Made by a program: the position numbers and the translations under genes
The notes under the pieces: model-generated
Database searches by the model: none
What the model was told of the DNA's origin: nothing
What the model saw: only the letters and a program-made list of their open reading frames with translations
In this document: positions 45,692 through 54,493 of the stretch, piece after piece
Position numbering within the stretch: the first letter of the stretch is position 1
Layout of the letters: each line of letters begins with the position of its first letter
From: Bradymonas sediminis
Lineage (GTDB): Bacteria > Myxococcota_A > Bradymonadia > Bradymonadales > Bradymonadaceae
Assembly: GCF_003258315.1 (NCBI RefSeq)
Contig: NZ_CP030032.1
Coordinates: 1,030,001 to 1,094,000 of the forward strand
DNA length: 64,000 nt
Direction: 5' to 3'

Positions 45692-47308
45692 TTACTTCTT
45701 GCGTTTTCCAGTGCGCTTGCGTTTACGCTTGCGTTTGGAACGCGCCAATGATTTGGAGTTCGGCCCGCCCATCGCCTGGCGATGGTGGCCAGGCGGGGTG
45801 TAGCCCGGGGGCAAATTCATGCCGCCCATGCCCGGAAGACCGCCGCCGCCCATGTCGGGGCCGCCGCCGCCCATCAATTCACCCATCAGCGCGCCCATAT
45901 CCATATCCTTCATCTGGCGGAGCTGGTTGAGCTGCTTGAGGCCCGGGATCTTATTGAGGAAGCCGCCTCCCATATTGGAGAACTGCTGCATCATCCCCTG
46001 CATCATATTGAACTGCTGGATGACCTGCTCGACCTTCTCCAGCGGGCTGCCCGAACCTTTGGCGATCCGGCGCACGCGGTTGGGCTGCTGGGTGAGCAAC
46101 TCCGGGTGGCTCTTCTCCTGCTCGGTCATCGACTGGATGATCGCGCGGATTTTGGCCAGGTCATCGTCGTCGACCTGGGCGCCTTCGGGCATGCTCGCGC
46201 CGAAGGGCATCATCTCCATCAGCTCACTCATGGAGCCGAGTTTGGAGATCTGGGCGAGCTGGTTATAGAAGTCGTTGAAGTCGAATTTGCCCGAGAGCAT
46301 GCGCATCGCGTCTTTTTCGGCGCGCGCGGCGTCTTCTTCGCTCAGGGTTCGCTCGAAGCGGTCCATCAGGCCCATGACGTCGCCAAATCCGAGGATCCGG
46401 TTGGCGAGTCCTTCGGGGCGGAACTCCTCGAGCGCGTCGAGGTCCTCGCCGAGGCCGATAAATTTGATGGGTTTGCCGGTGACCTCTTTGATCGAGAGCG
46501 CCGCGCCGCCGCGGGCGTCGCCGTCGAGCTTGGTCATGATGAAGCCGTCGACCTCGAGGCGCGCGTTGAACTCCTTGGCGGTGTTCACGGCGTCCTGACC
46601 GATCATGGCGTCAGCGACCAGGAAGATATTCTCGGGCTTGGTCTGCTGGACGATCATCTCAAGCTCGTCCATCAGGACGTCATCGACCGCCAGGCGTCCG
46701 GCGGTGTCAAAGAGGATGACGTCGCAGCCTTTCTCTTCGGCGATCTTGAGCGACTCGCGGCAGACTTCGACCGGGTCTCCGCCTTCACGGGCGTGAACCG
46801 GGACGTCGATGCGCTTGGCGAGCACGCGAAGCTGCTCGATGGCGGCCGGGCGGTAGACGTCGGCGCCGACCAATAGCGGCTTTTTGCCTTCGCGCTCTTT
46901 GAGGTATTTGGCCAGCTTGCCGGTGGTGGTCGTTTTACCGGAGCCCTGCAGGCCGACCATCATGATCTTGGTCGGTCCCAGGCGCGGGTTGCTATACATG
47001 ATCGAGGTGTCGACCGGGCCGAGCAATTTCTCGAGCTCGTCGTGGCAGATCCGGATAAAGTGGTCACCCGGGGTGACTTCGACCTTTTCGCCGGCCTTTG
47101 CCTTGACCCGAACAATCTCACCAAGCGCGGTCTCTTTGACCCGCTCAATAAATCCCTTCGCGATGCGGAAGTTGACGTCCGCTTCAAGCATCGCCATTCG
47201 TATATCTTTTAGCGCACCGTCGATATTCTCTTCGGTGATCTCGCGTTTTCCTTCGAAGCGATTTCGCACGTCGCGAAAACCTTTCGCAACTACGTCGAAC
47301 ATAGCCAT
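45692..47308 (-). CDS. ffh: Signal recognition particle protein Ffh (SRP54)
   Basis: A 538-residue GTPase that delivers inner-membrane proteins to the translocon with 4.5S RNA and FtsY. N domain first, then the G domain: GLQGSGKTTTTGKLA, DTAGRL, TKLDGDARGG. The M domain is Met-rich (FNMMQGMMQQFSNMGGGF). The C-terminus is extended by a Gly/Met/Pro-rich stretch and ends in a basic tail KSLARSKRKRKRKRTGKRKK, which makes it longer than usual (about 450). AGGG precedes ATG 47308. Confidence 0.96.
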   Translation of the reverse strand: MAMFDVVAKGFRDVRNRFEGKREITEENIDGALKDIRMAMLEADVNFRIAKGFIERVKETALGEIVRVKAKAGEKVEVTPGDHFIRICHDELEKLLGPVDTSIMYSNPRLGPTKIMMVGLQGSGKTTTTGKLAKYLKEREGKKPLLVGADVYRPAAIEQLRVLAKRIDVPVHAREGGDPVEVCRESLKIAEEKGCDVILFDTAGRLAVDDVLMDELEMIVQQTKPENIFLVADAMIGQDAVNTAKEFNARLEVDGFIMTKLDGDARGGAALSIKEVTGKPIKFIGLGEDLDALEEFRPEGLANRILGFGDVMGLMDRFERTLSEEDAARAEKDAMRMLSGKFDFNDFYNQLAQISKLGSMSELMEMMPFGASMPEGAQVDDDDLAKIRAIIQSMTEQEKSHPELLTQQPNRVRRIAKGSGSPLEKVEQVIQQFNMMQGMMQQFSNMGGGFLNKIPGLKQLNQLRQMKDMDMGALMGELMGGGGPDMGGGGLPGMGGMNLPPGYTPPGHHRQAMGGPNSKSLARSKRKRKRKRTGKRKK

Positions 47309-47797
47309 GGTAGATCCCTTTCTCTAAAATCTGATTTGCACACGAAAACGCGCGACCCTCGCGCGACAAAACCAATCGCTGTGACTCTTTGTTCCCACCA
47401 ACATATTGGTTGGGCGTGCGGCCATCATGCGACAAAAATTGCGTATTTTCGAGCATAGCGGTAGGAGCGGATGGCCAATGCCCCGCGCCGCGCAACGCTC
47501 TAGAGGTAGAGTAATTGAAGCGCGGAAAAGAGCGATTATGCCGGTTCCGTCAGGCTGGGCGCAACCTAGTCACTGCCTCTAAGGCTGTCAACTCATTCAC
47601 TGGTCCTTCGGCGCGGAATCCTCGCGACCAGAGGTGGCAATGGGGCGCAGATATGCTAAGAATCGGGTATCTGAATGGTGGCCGGTTTGATTGTCGTGAA
47701 GGAGCCACCCCGGTTTTGGTTTTTTAGTCCTTAAATTATACCGATCTGATTCACGCGCCTGCGCAACAAGACGCGGAATAAAGACATGGAGAATATG
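47309..47797. other. Divergent intergenic region upstream of ffh
   Basis: About 490 nt. I looked for the 4.5S RNA near ffh and did not find it. A GGTGGC/GCCACC pair near 47680-47710 is the only notable inverted repeat. No gene supported. Confidence 0.4.
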
Positions 47798-48985
47798 ATG
47801 ACCTTCCACGTGAATAATTCCTGGCGCCGCCTGCTCAACGCCGCGTTGGTTTCTGGACTGCTGGTCGCGGGCGCGGTCGGCATCAGCGGGTGCGAGAAGA
47901 GCCCTGAGGAGCAATTGCTCGCCGCGAAGATGGCGGTGATTAACTCTAAGCCCGATGTTGCCGAGAAGCATCTCGAGCCGGTGCTTAAGGGGGACCCCGA
48001 CAGCTTCGAAGGCCTGCGCTTGATGGCGTCGGTGAAGCAACTTCGCGGTGAGTTTGCCGCAGCCGAGGAGAGCTTCCTCGCCCTGCAAAAAGCCCAGGGC
48101 TTCGATGTCCAGGGGGAGGCCGCGCAGAAGCTGAGCACCAAACAGAAGAGTCAGAAGGAGTTGCTCGAGCGCGACCTGATTAAATTATATACCGACTGGG
48201 CCAACGCCGTTGACCCCGCCGAGGACATGGCGACCTTCGAGCAGGTCGCGCGCAAGGGGCTCGCGATTTCGCCCAAGCAGCCGCGCCTCAATACGATGCT
48301 CGTGGAGGCTTACGAGAATCACGCCAAGAAGTTGGTGGAGCAGGGCAAGAAGGTCGAGGGGGCGCAGTATTACGAGAAGATTCCGGCGCTCTATACCAAC
48401 TCCATGGTGCGCAAGCGCGTCCAGGAGCGCGCGTCGAACCTGCGCTTTGAGGCCGGTCGCGCCGAGATGCTCGAGTATTTTAATAAGACCGCCAAGCCCA
48501 AGCTCGTCGCCGAGGACCGCTACGACGCGGAGAACAAGCTGATTATCTTTGATATCAAGCAGGACGTCGCCGAGGTCGAGAAATACTACGCCGAGAAGCA
48601 AAATGAGCGCGTGCGCCTGAATATTAAGGATGAGAAGCAACGCGGTATTATCCAGCAATTCGCGATTCGAGAGAAGCTCAAGCCGGCGTTGATCTCGGTG
48701 GTGGTCGAGGCCACCGGCATCTCGCCGGAGGCCGACTTCTCAAAGCTCGCCTCGCCCAAGGGCTTTGAAATCGTGAAGGTCGAGCCGGGTCGCCGAGACC
48801 TGAGCATCACCGCTCAGGTGCCGCTGGACGCGGTGCTCAAGGTCGGCTCTGATGTGCGTGAGAAGATGCGCCAGGACGCCGCGGCCGCCAAGCAGAAGGC
48901 CGCCCCGGGCGACAAACCCGCCGAAGGCCAGGGCGCCGACGAGGCGAAGCAGGCCGAGGCGGAGAAAGCGGCGCCGACCGAATAA
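47798..48985 (+). CDS. Helical-repeat lipoprotein, family-less
   Basis: A 395-residue protein with a lipoprotein signal (LNAALVSGLLVAGAVGISGC, Cys about 29). The mature region begins with TPR-like helices (MAVINSKPDVAEKHLEPVLK, GDPDSFEGLRLMASVKQLRG) and ends with a low-complexity Ala/Glu/Lys/Gln tail after residue 350. ATG 47798 is 6 nt after GGAG; ATG 47786 and 47795 are in frame. A function in envelope assembly is possible but unproven. Confidence 0.8.
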   Translation: MTFHVNNSWRRLLNAALVSGLLVAGAVGISGCEKSPEEQLLAAKMAVINSKPDVAEKHLEPVLKGDPDSFEGLRLMASVKQLRGEFAAAEESFLALQKAQGFDVQGEAAQKLSTKQKSQKELLERDLIKLYTDWANAVDPAEDMATFEQVARKGLAISPKQPRLNTMLVEAYENHAKKLVEQGKKVEGAQYYEKIPALYTNSMVRKRVQERASNLRFEAGRAEMLEYFNKTAKPKLVAEDRYDAENKLIIFDIKQDVAEVEKYYAEKQNERVRLNIKDEKQRGIIQQFAIREKLKPALISVVVEATGISPEADFSKLASPKGFEIVKVEPGRRDLSITAQVPLDAVLKVGSDVREKMRQDAAAAKQKAAPGDKPAEGQGADEAKQAEAEKAAPTE

Positions 48986-48992
48986 TCGCCCA

Positions 48993-49052
48993 CGCGCTCA
49001 AGGTGTCACGATATGCGACCCGCTTTGGGCGCTTGACACTACCTTGAGCGCG
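48993..49052. terminator. Long inverted repeat after the lipoprotein gene
   Basis: CGCGCTCAAGGTGTCA (48993-49008) pairs with 49034-49052 apart from a 2-nt insertion, enclosing a 25-nt loop. It lies just after the stop codon. No T-tract, so termination is only suggested. Confidence 0.5.
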
Positions 49053-49177
49053 GTTCATAAAATGCGCGCAGATGCTCCATTTAATACACGCCCCTTCGGG
49101 GCGCGGTGGATGGGGCATCGCTGTTGAATCTGTATTTGACTTAGACTTTTAAATTAGCTTCCACCAGATAGGCAGAT

Positions 49178-49663
49178 ATGAGCGACGAAGAGGAATTCGA
49201 AGACGACGAAATTGAATTGTCCGACGAAGATGTGGAGCTTGAGGACGTCGAGCCCGAAAGTTACGACGACGATGATGATGATGATTCGGGCTTTAAGCCC
49301 AGCACCATCGACGACGGGCTCCTCGAAGCAGCTCCCGAAAATGCGCTCAAGGCCAACCCGAAACGGATGACCGCGGCGCAGCGCAAGCAGAATAAGAGTC
49401 TGGTCGAGGGCATCATCGACAAGACCTATTTTGAGTCTCCCGAGTCGGCCGTTAAGGCGTTCGAGAAGTTGCGTGAAGAGACGGATATCAACGCGGCCAA
49501 GCCCTATTCGATCGACGTCGAGTTGACCGAAAATGATACCGTGAATCACCCCAAATTCGGACTTGGCTTTGTGCTCGAATTGGTCTCGCCCACCAAGGTG
49601 GAGATCCTATTCGAAGAAGGCAATATCCTTAAGCTGGTCTGCAACCAGGCGTCTCGTAAATAA
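49178..49663 (+). CDS. Acidic protein with a C-terminal small beta domain
   Basis: A 161-residue protein. The first 60 residues are extremely acidic, including seven consecutive aspartates near residue 32. The C-terminal 40 residues (VNHPKFGLGFVLELVSPTKV, then EILFEEGNILKLVCN) resemble the SH3/Tudor-like domain found at the end of UvrD/PcrA helicases (HPKFGxGxV...F..G...L). It precedes smpB. This domain may bind RNA polymerase or nucleic acid; function inferred only by likeness. Confidence 0.8.
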   Translation: MSDEEEFEDDEIELSDEDVELEDVEPESYDDDDDDDSGFKPSTIDDGLLEAAPENALKANPKRMTAAQRKQNKSLVEGIIDKTYFESPESAVKAFEKLREETDINAAKPYSIDVELTENDTVNHPKFGLGFVLELVSPTKVEILFEEGNILKLVCNQASRK

Positions 49664-49760
49664 GATCGCTGGGGTGAGGACCTCGCGGCGCCCGCGCTCC
49701 GGCGCGGGCGCCGCGGCTTAAGGCTCAACGTGACAAGCATCTAAGCTTACGGTGAATGCG

Positions 49761-50228
49761 ATGGCTGACGAAAAAATAAAGATCATCACGCGCAATCGGA
49801 AGGCCCGGCATAATTATTATGTCGACCAAGAGTTCGAGGCCGGGGTGAAATTGCTGGGCAGCGAGGTCAAGAGCCTGCGCGACGGCAAGGTTCAGCTCAA
49901 GGACGCCTACGCACGGTTTGAAAACCACGAGCTTTTCCTGCATAAGGTCCATATCGCCCCGTACCCCCAGGCGACCCACGAGAACCACGAGGCTGAGCGC
50001 GACCGGAAGCTCTTGATGCACCGGCGCGAGCTGAACCGCCTCGAGCACCAGCTCAACGTCTCGGGCACCACCCTCATCCCGCTGGCCTTGTATTTCAAAG
50101 GCGGCAACGTCAAGGTTGAGCTGGGGTTGTGTCGGGGTAAGAAACTCTTTGATAAGCGCCACGACCTCAAGAAGAGCCAGGCCAAGCGCGAGATGGCTCG
50201 GGCGGCTGCGCGCCACAATGAGGGCTGA
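49761..50228 (+). CDS. smpB: SsrA-binding protein SmpB
   Basis: A 155-residue partner of tmRNA in ribosome rescue. Motifs: NRKARHNYYVDQEFEAGVKL, LGSEVKSLRDGKVQLKDAYA, LALYFKGGNVKVELGLCRGKK and the C-terminal tail KKSQAKREMARAAARHNEG. ATG 49761 is chosen; a GTG 9 nt upstream is in frame. The tmRNA gene lies 272 nt downstream. Confidence 0.97.
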   Translation: MADEKIKIITRNRKARHNYYVDQEFEAGVKLLGSEVKSLRDGKVQLKDAYARFENHELFLHKVHIAPYPQATHENHEAERDRKLLMHRRELNRLEHQLNVSGTTLIPLALYFKGGNVKVELGLCRGKKLFDKRHDLKKSQAKREMARAAARHNEG

Positions 50229-50500
50229 GTAATTGTCGCCGCGTTGATGCATTTCCCTCGAAATAGCAGCAACCGGGATGAAAAATAATCCGCGCGAAGT
50301 TTGACTTCTCCGCGGCCCGTGCCTAAGTTCTCTCCAGCGCCGGATGTTTTGAAACCTTTTTGAAGGCTCGCTCATCCTAAGCGTGAAGGCAAAAAAGCTT
50401 CGGTTCTTTGAAAAGCCCCATAAGAGTATGTAGAACGCATGTCACACCGGTTTGACCCTGGTTGGCGTCGGATTTCGTAAATTTGACCTCAAACCATTAA

Positions 50501-50893
50501 GGGGGCGCCCTGGTTTCGACGTGGAAATTGAAGCGAACGTTGCGTGTCGTGGGTTTCTTGGTGACCACGTAAATCCTGTCGAGAATTTTATAACTGGCAA
50601 TCAAAACAACCAGTATGCAATGGCTGCGTAAGCATCCCTTGCTAACGATGTGAGGTAACCCCTCACCCGTCCACATAAGTCCTCGCCTGCGGGTCTTATG
50701 GGACGTCAACCAGTAGGCTTGGTCTCAGGGGCTTCGTCCTTCGCCCTGCGACGACATTTCGAAGAGCCCTCTTGCGGCATGGCCTGTCCGTGGACAGTGT
50801 TTAGCTGGAGGTAAAACTACCAATCACGGAATACACACGTAGTAGCGTTCAGTGGATATTCTGCGGACGCGGGTTCGATTCCCGCCGCCTCCA
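50501..50893 (+). ncRNA. ssrA: tmRNA (one-piece), tag peptide GNQNNQYAMAA
   Basis: 393 nt. 5' end GGGGGCG pairs with CGCCTCC at the 3' end. The tRNA-like part shows GGTTTCGACG near the 5' end and GGGTTCGATTCCC at the T-arm. The tag frame starts at GGC 50596 and stops at TAA 50629-50631, coding GNQNNQYAMAA. The usual ending is ALAA, so YAMAA is a variation. CCA is not encoded, in line with the tRNAs here. Several pseudoknot-like segments follow the tag. It is one uninterrupted gene. Confidence 0.96.
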
Positions 50894-50902
50894 TATTTAC
50901 AG

Positions 50903-50944
50903 AGCCCCGCTCTATCGACGCGATCGATAGGGCGGGGCTTTTTT
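50903..50944 (+). terminator. Rho-independent terminator of ssrA
   Basis: Stem AGCCCCGCTCTATCGA with TCGATAGGGCGGGGCT, followed by six T. Confidence 0.92.
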
Positions 50945-51124
50945 GTTGATTGAGCGGTGATCTTTGTGGGGTCACTTGATGGACGAAATATGTGTCAGAG
51001 GTGGTGCCTCTTTGTTTTTGGGGCGGAAATTTGAAGGTTATGCTGCGCGTTGTCTCACCGCGTGACCGATTGCCTGGCTCGGTAACAAACCCGCGGCGCG
51101 CACCAACTTTAAAGGCGAAATACC

Positions 51125-51355
51125 ATGATTGCTTGGATTCGAAATCTCTCCTGGACCTATGTGATACTCGCCTGCCTCACCCTCGGGTTGGCGCCGTTTA
51201 TCCCCCCGCATATCTTTGAGAAGCTCGGCATGCTCTTCGACGGCCAACTCGCCCGGCCGATCGATATCTTCGACCTGTTTTTCCACGGCGCGCCCTGGCT
51301 TTTGTTGCTCTGGAAGGCGGGTGACACGCTCGTCGCCCGCGCGAAGAAATCCTGA
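51125..51355 (+). CDS. Small hydrophobic protein (annotated elsewhere as RND-transporter-like)
   Basis: A 76-residue protein with one N-terminal membrane helix (TYVILACLTLGLAPF) and a second hydrophobic stretch (FHGAPWLLLLWKAGD). The pattern LGLAPF.P..H..EKL.ML..G.L.RP.DIFDL..HGAP.LLLL is shared by a widespread small-protein family often named RND transporter in databases, though it is too small to be one. Role unknown. Confidence 0.75.
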   Translation: MIAWIRNLSWTYVILACLTLGLAPFIPPHIFEKLGMLFDGQLARPIDIFDLFFHGAPWLLLLWKAGDTLVARAKKS

Positions 51356-51616
51356 GCGCTTGAGGAATTCATTTATCTAGAAAGGGTTGGGGGAACCCCC
51401 GGCCAGCGGCATCGCGTGAGCCCCCGCGCTTGGCGTCCCTATAGCGCCGCAGGCGCTGACAAAGATAAACACAGCCATCGCTAACACGGCCTACGAAGAG
51501 CGCGCGGCATAGCTCTATCCCCGGAGTCCTGTCTCCATTTGTGAATCTGTGGAGGCGCCGATTTAGGAGGGGTATTGAGAGGGAAAAATTGAATTTCGCT
51601 CCAGTTAATCTGCGAC

Positions 51617-51645
51617 TTGCGAGGCCAGTATACAGTCTGTATACT
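51617..51645 (+). promoter_or_regulatory. Promoter with embedded TetR-type operator
   Basis: TTGCGA (51617-51622), a 17-nt spacer, TATACT (51640-51645). The inverted repeat GTATACA-gtc-TGTATAC (51628-51644) overlaps the -10 box, an arrangement typical of repression. Transcription would start near 51652, next to the ATG at 51653, so the mRNA may be leaderless. A second 7-N3-7 site lies at 59305-59321. Confidence 0.7.
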
Positions 51646-51652
51646 TGGTCGC

Positions 51653-53170
51653 ATGAAACGATATTTACTATGCCTGGTCCTGTATCTCTCTGCCTGCGCA
51701 AGCGGCTCGTTTTCGTCGTCGACGCTCGATGCGTCCGACGCCGAGGGTGCCTCCGACGCGGGCCAAATCGAGGCGTCGAGCGATGTTCTTGATGCCGAGA
51801 CACCAACGGATATATCGGACGCCGCGAGCCCGCCGCTGCCCGATGTCGAGGTCGACGCGCCGGGAGGTGGCGAGGGTGGCCCGGGCGACACAAACACCGA
51901 GCCCGCCAGCGTCTTCGAGGTGAGCGCGGTGAGCACCGTGGGTGAGCGTTTTATCTGCAAGATGATCAACGCGGAGCGCGTCGACAGCCCGACGGCCAAT
52001 CAAACCCACACCCGATTCAACCTGCGCGCGACCGATCTTGGCGCACCTGCGATTGTCGACGGGCGGCTGCACCTCTTCTTCGGTGACACGCATGGTTACC
52101 GCGATATCTGGCGAATCGGCGAGGACCCGGACTCGGTGGGACATGTTTCATTCGAGGCGGCGAAGGCCGATCTTTCGGTGCTGTGTCGGGACCTCGCCTT
52201 TTATGTGACCCCCGATGATCCGTCGGTCGCCCATCGCAGCGACCCCGCCATCCAGCGTGATTTTGAGGGTGGTTTTCTGGCGCCGCCGCCCGGCGAGCCG
52301 CTGTCGAATTATGTCACGCGGCGTTTGCTTGAGTCGGAGCATGGCGCGTTTGCAGGCTCCTTCGAGGTGCCGAGCGGGGCGATCACGACCGATTCAGGGA
52401 CCTATATCTTCTGGTCGGGGCGGGTGCGCGAAGAGGTCGAGTGGGAGATGTCGCGCGGGTTTGTTGCGCGCTGGAATTCTGCCGGGGCGTCGCCGCTGTT
52501 CTACCAAATTCTATACGCCGTTGATGACCTCATCGACGGCCGCGCGCTGGGCGGCCACTTTGTGCAAAACGCGCCGGTGGAGCACGACGGGCAGCTCTAC
52601 CTTTTTGGCACCGGGCGCTACCGCAAAGACGGCGTGCACCTGGCGCGCAAGCCGGTCACCGCGATCGAGCAGCCGGGCGGCTTTGAGATCTATAACCCGC
52701 AATCCAACACCTGGGTGGACCCGACCGCGCTCAGCGAGCCCGAGCGCGCGGCGCTCCCGGCGATCATCGACGAGTCGCACCGCGGCATCGGCGAGTTGGG
52801 CGTGCAATACGTCCCCGAGGCCGACCTCTTTGTGATGATGTTTCAGCAGATAAAAGGTTCCAATGCCATTCATCTGCTGGTGAGCCGCGAGCCCACCGGT
52901 CCCTGGCAGCGCACCCGCGTCATCGATATGTCGGACCCGCTCTTTCTCTCAAAGCACTGTTGCTCCGACTCCGGCGCCTGCCACGGCGACGCGATTTGGC
53001 GCTGCGCCGAAGCCGGACTCTACGCGCCATATCCGCTCCCGCTTATCCGCGCCGAGCAGCGCGGCGAGGACACCTGGCGTCTGTCGGTGCCCTACGTCGT
53101 CTCCACCTGGACTCCGTATAACGTGGTTCTTTTCGAGCACACCGTTGACGTCTCAATGACCCTTCAATGA
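51653..53170 (+). CDS. Lipoprotein with DUF4185-like beta-propeller fold
   Basis: A 505-residue lipoprotein: MKRYLLCLVLYLSAC gives the lipobox LSAC. Residues about 20-90 are an Asp/Ala/Ser/Pro-rich linker. The remainder resembles DUF4185/glycoside-hydrolase-like five-bladed propellers: LGAPAIVDGRLHLFFGDTHG, TTDSGTYIFWSG and HDGQLYLFGTGRYRKDGVHL, with a Cys cluster CCSDSGACHG. Substrate unknown. It heads a co-directional run of four genes to 57141 and sits behind the operator described above. Confidence 0.8.
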   Translation: MKRYLLCLVLYLSACASGSFSSSTLDASDAEGASDAGQIEASSDVLDAETPTDISDAASPPLPDVEVDAPGGGEGGPGDTNTEPASVFEVSAVSTVGERFICKMINAERVDSPTANQTHTRFNLRATDLGAPAIVDGRLHLFFGDTHGYRDIWRIGEDPDSVGHVSFEAAKADLSVLCRDLAFYVTPDDPSVAHRSDPAIQRDFEGGFLAPPPGEPLSNYVTRRLLESEHGAFAGSFEVPSGAITTDSGTYIFWSGRVREEVEWEMSRGFVARWNSAGASPLFYQILYAVDDLIDGRALGGHFVQNAPVEHDGQLYLFGTGRYRKDGVHLARKPVTAIEQPGGFEIYNPQSNTWVDPTALSEPERAALPAIIDESHRGIGELGVQYVPEADLFVMMFQQIKGSNAIHLLVSREPTGPWQRTRVIDMSDPLFLSKHCCSDSGACHGDAIWRCAEAGLYAPYPLPLIRAEQRGEDTWRLSVPYVVSTWTPYNVVLFEHTVDVSMTLQ

Positions 53171-53183
53171 CGAGAGGATTGTG

Positions 53184-54404
53184 ATGCTGAGTTATATTCG
53201 AGGACTATCGTTGCTCGCGCTGGCGATCGCCACGTTATTTGTCGGCTGCGGGGACGCGACCATGGTTTCGTCGCAGACCTCGGACGCGGCGGTGTCGGAC
53301 ACCGACGCTGATGCGTTCGGGTCGGACGCGGGGGATTTCCTCGACGCTGAGAACGCGCGGGATGCGGAGTTTGGGGAAGATGATGTCTACGTGCCAGACG
53401 ACGGCCACGATGACGGAGACGCCTTCGCCGCCGATGACGCCGGGGCGGGGGATGCGCCGGATGCGGCGAAGTGGCCGGACGTCACGGACGAGCCCGACTC
53501 CAGCCCGGACGTCGGTCTCCCGCCCCCGCCCACGCGCTTTGATTGCCCGGACGGCAGCACCGTCACGCCGGGGTGGAACACCGTTCAGGTTGGCGTGGAC
53601 CAGCGCCGCTATCATATCGATATGCCCGCGGATACCTCGCGACCCCCGGCGATTGTCTTTGGATTTCATGGGTTTACAGCGGTGATTCCGCCCGTGATTG
53701 ACCTGCTCAGTTTTCGCGCCGAGATGCTCGGCCTGGGACTTCATCCCAACGCGCGCGCCGGGTTTCCGTTCATCCTGGTCCTGATGCAGGATGTGAATCG
53801 CCTGCCACCCGGGGGACTCGATTGGGATCTGCGCACCGATAATCCGAACGTCGATCTTCCGTTCTTTGAGGCGGTCGTGGGTTGTCTGACCCAACACGCA
53901 AAGGCCGACGAAGACCGTGTTTTTGCGTTCGGGTTCAGCGCCGGTGCGACGATCGCGAACCTCATTCACTCCAAATACCCGGACGTGCTGCGCGCGTTTG
54001 TCACCGGGTCAGGGCTGTGGGCCAACGAGGCGAATAACCTGCGCATCGCCCATCAGGTCACGCTGGGTATTCCGATCGTGAATTGGCAGTGGCCGGCCCT
54101 GGAGCCCATTCACGCGGGGACGGCGGCGGTGATGCTGACCCGCGGCGGCCCCCACGATCTCATCCCAGGCTCGCCGGTGCCGGCGAGCCTGGATGAGGCG
54201 GGCGGCTTCGCCCGAGACGCGCTGTTGGCCAACGGGCGGGTCGTGGTCGATTGCTGGCATAACGGCGGGCACACGCTGCACCCGGAGGTGCGCGGTTCGT
54301 TGATGCTCAACTTCTTCGCTGCGCACGCCCACATCGGCCTTTCGCCGCTGCTCTACGAAGGCCTCCCAGGGCTGCCCGGGAGCTGCGCGATACTGAGACC
54401 CTGA
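53184..54404 (+). CDS. Secreted alpha/beta-hydrolase lipoprotein (LpqC/PHB-depolymerase-like), copy 1
   Basis: A 406-residue lipoprotein: LSLLALAIATLFVGC is the signal with lipobox FVGC, then a very acidic Asp/Ala-rich linker to about residue 120. The catalytic domain has the nucleophile elbow GFSAG (FGFSAGATIANLIHSKYPD), an oxyanion-type FGFHGF motif, and the C-terminal His in GGHTLHPEV. This is the layout of secreted esterases/depolymerases. A paralogue follows. ATG 53184 has AGAGG 5 nt upstream; the adjacent in-frame GTG 53181 is less likely. Confidence 0.88.
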   Translation: MLSYIRGLSLLALAIATLFVGCGDATMVSSQTSDAAVSDTDADAFGSDAGDFLDAENARDAEFGEDDVYVPDDGHDDGDAFAADDAGAGDAPDAAKWPDVTDEPDSSPDVGLPPPPTRFDCPDGSTVTPGWNTVQVGVDQRRYHIDMPADTSRPPAIVFGFHGFTAVIPPVIDLLSFRAEMLGLGLHPNARAGFPFILVLMQDVNRLPPGGLDWDLRTDNPNVDLPFFEAVVGCLTQHAKADEDRVFAFGFSAGATIANLIHSKYPDVLRAFVTGSGLWANEANNLRIAHQVTLGIPIVNWQWPALEPIHAGTAAVMLTRGGPHDLIPGSPVPASLDEAGGFARDALLANGRVVVDCWHNGGHTLHPEVRGSLMLNFFAAHAHIGLSPLLYEGLPGLPGSCAILRP

Positions 54405-54493
54405 GACGAGGTAATACCCATAAATTGTTTCTGAATGCTGGCTTCGCGCGCACGATGGTGCGTCACCATGACCTTGATATTGAGGAGAGAATC

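Noticed and set aside
47309-47797. 4.5S SRP RNA next to ffh
   Set aside because: The conserved GGAAGGAAGCAGCC-like loop region is missing; the interval shows no SRP Alu or S domain pattern.
50497-50709. 70-codon minus-strand frame inside the tmRNA
   Set aside because: Overlaps a well-supported structural RNA.
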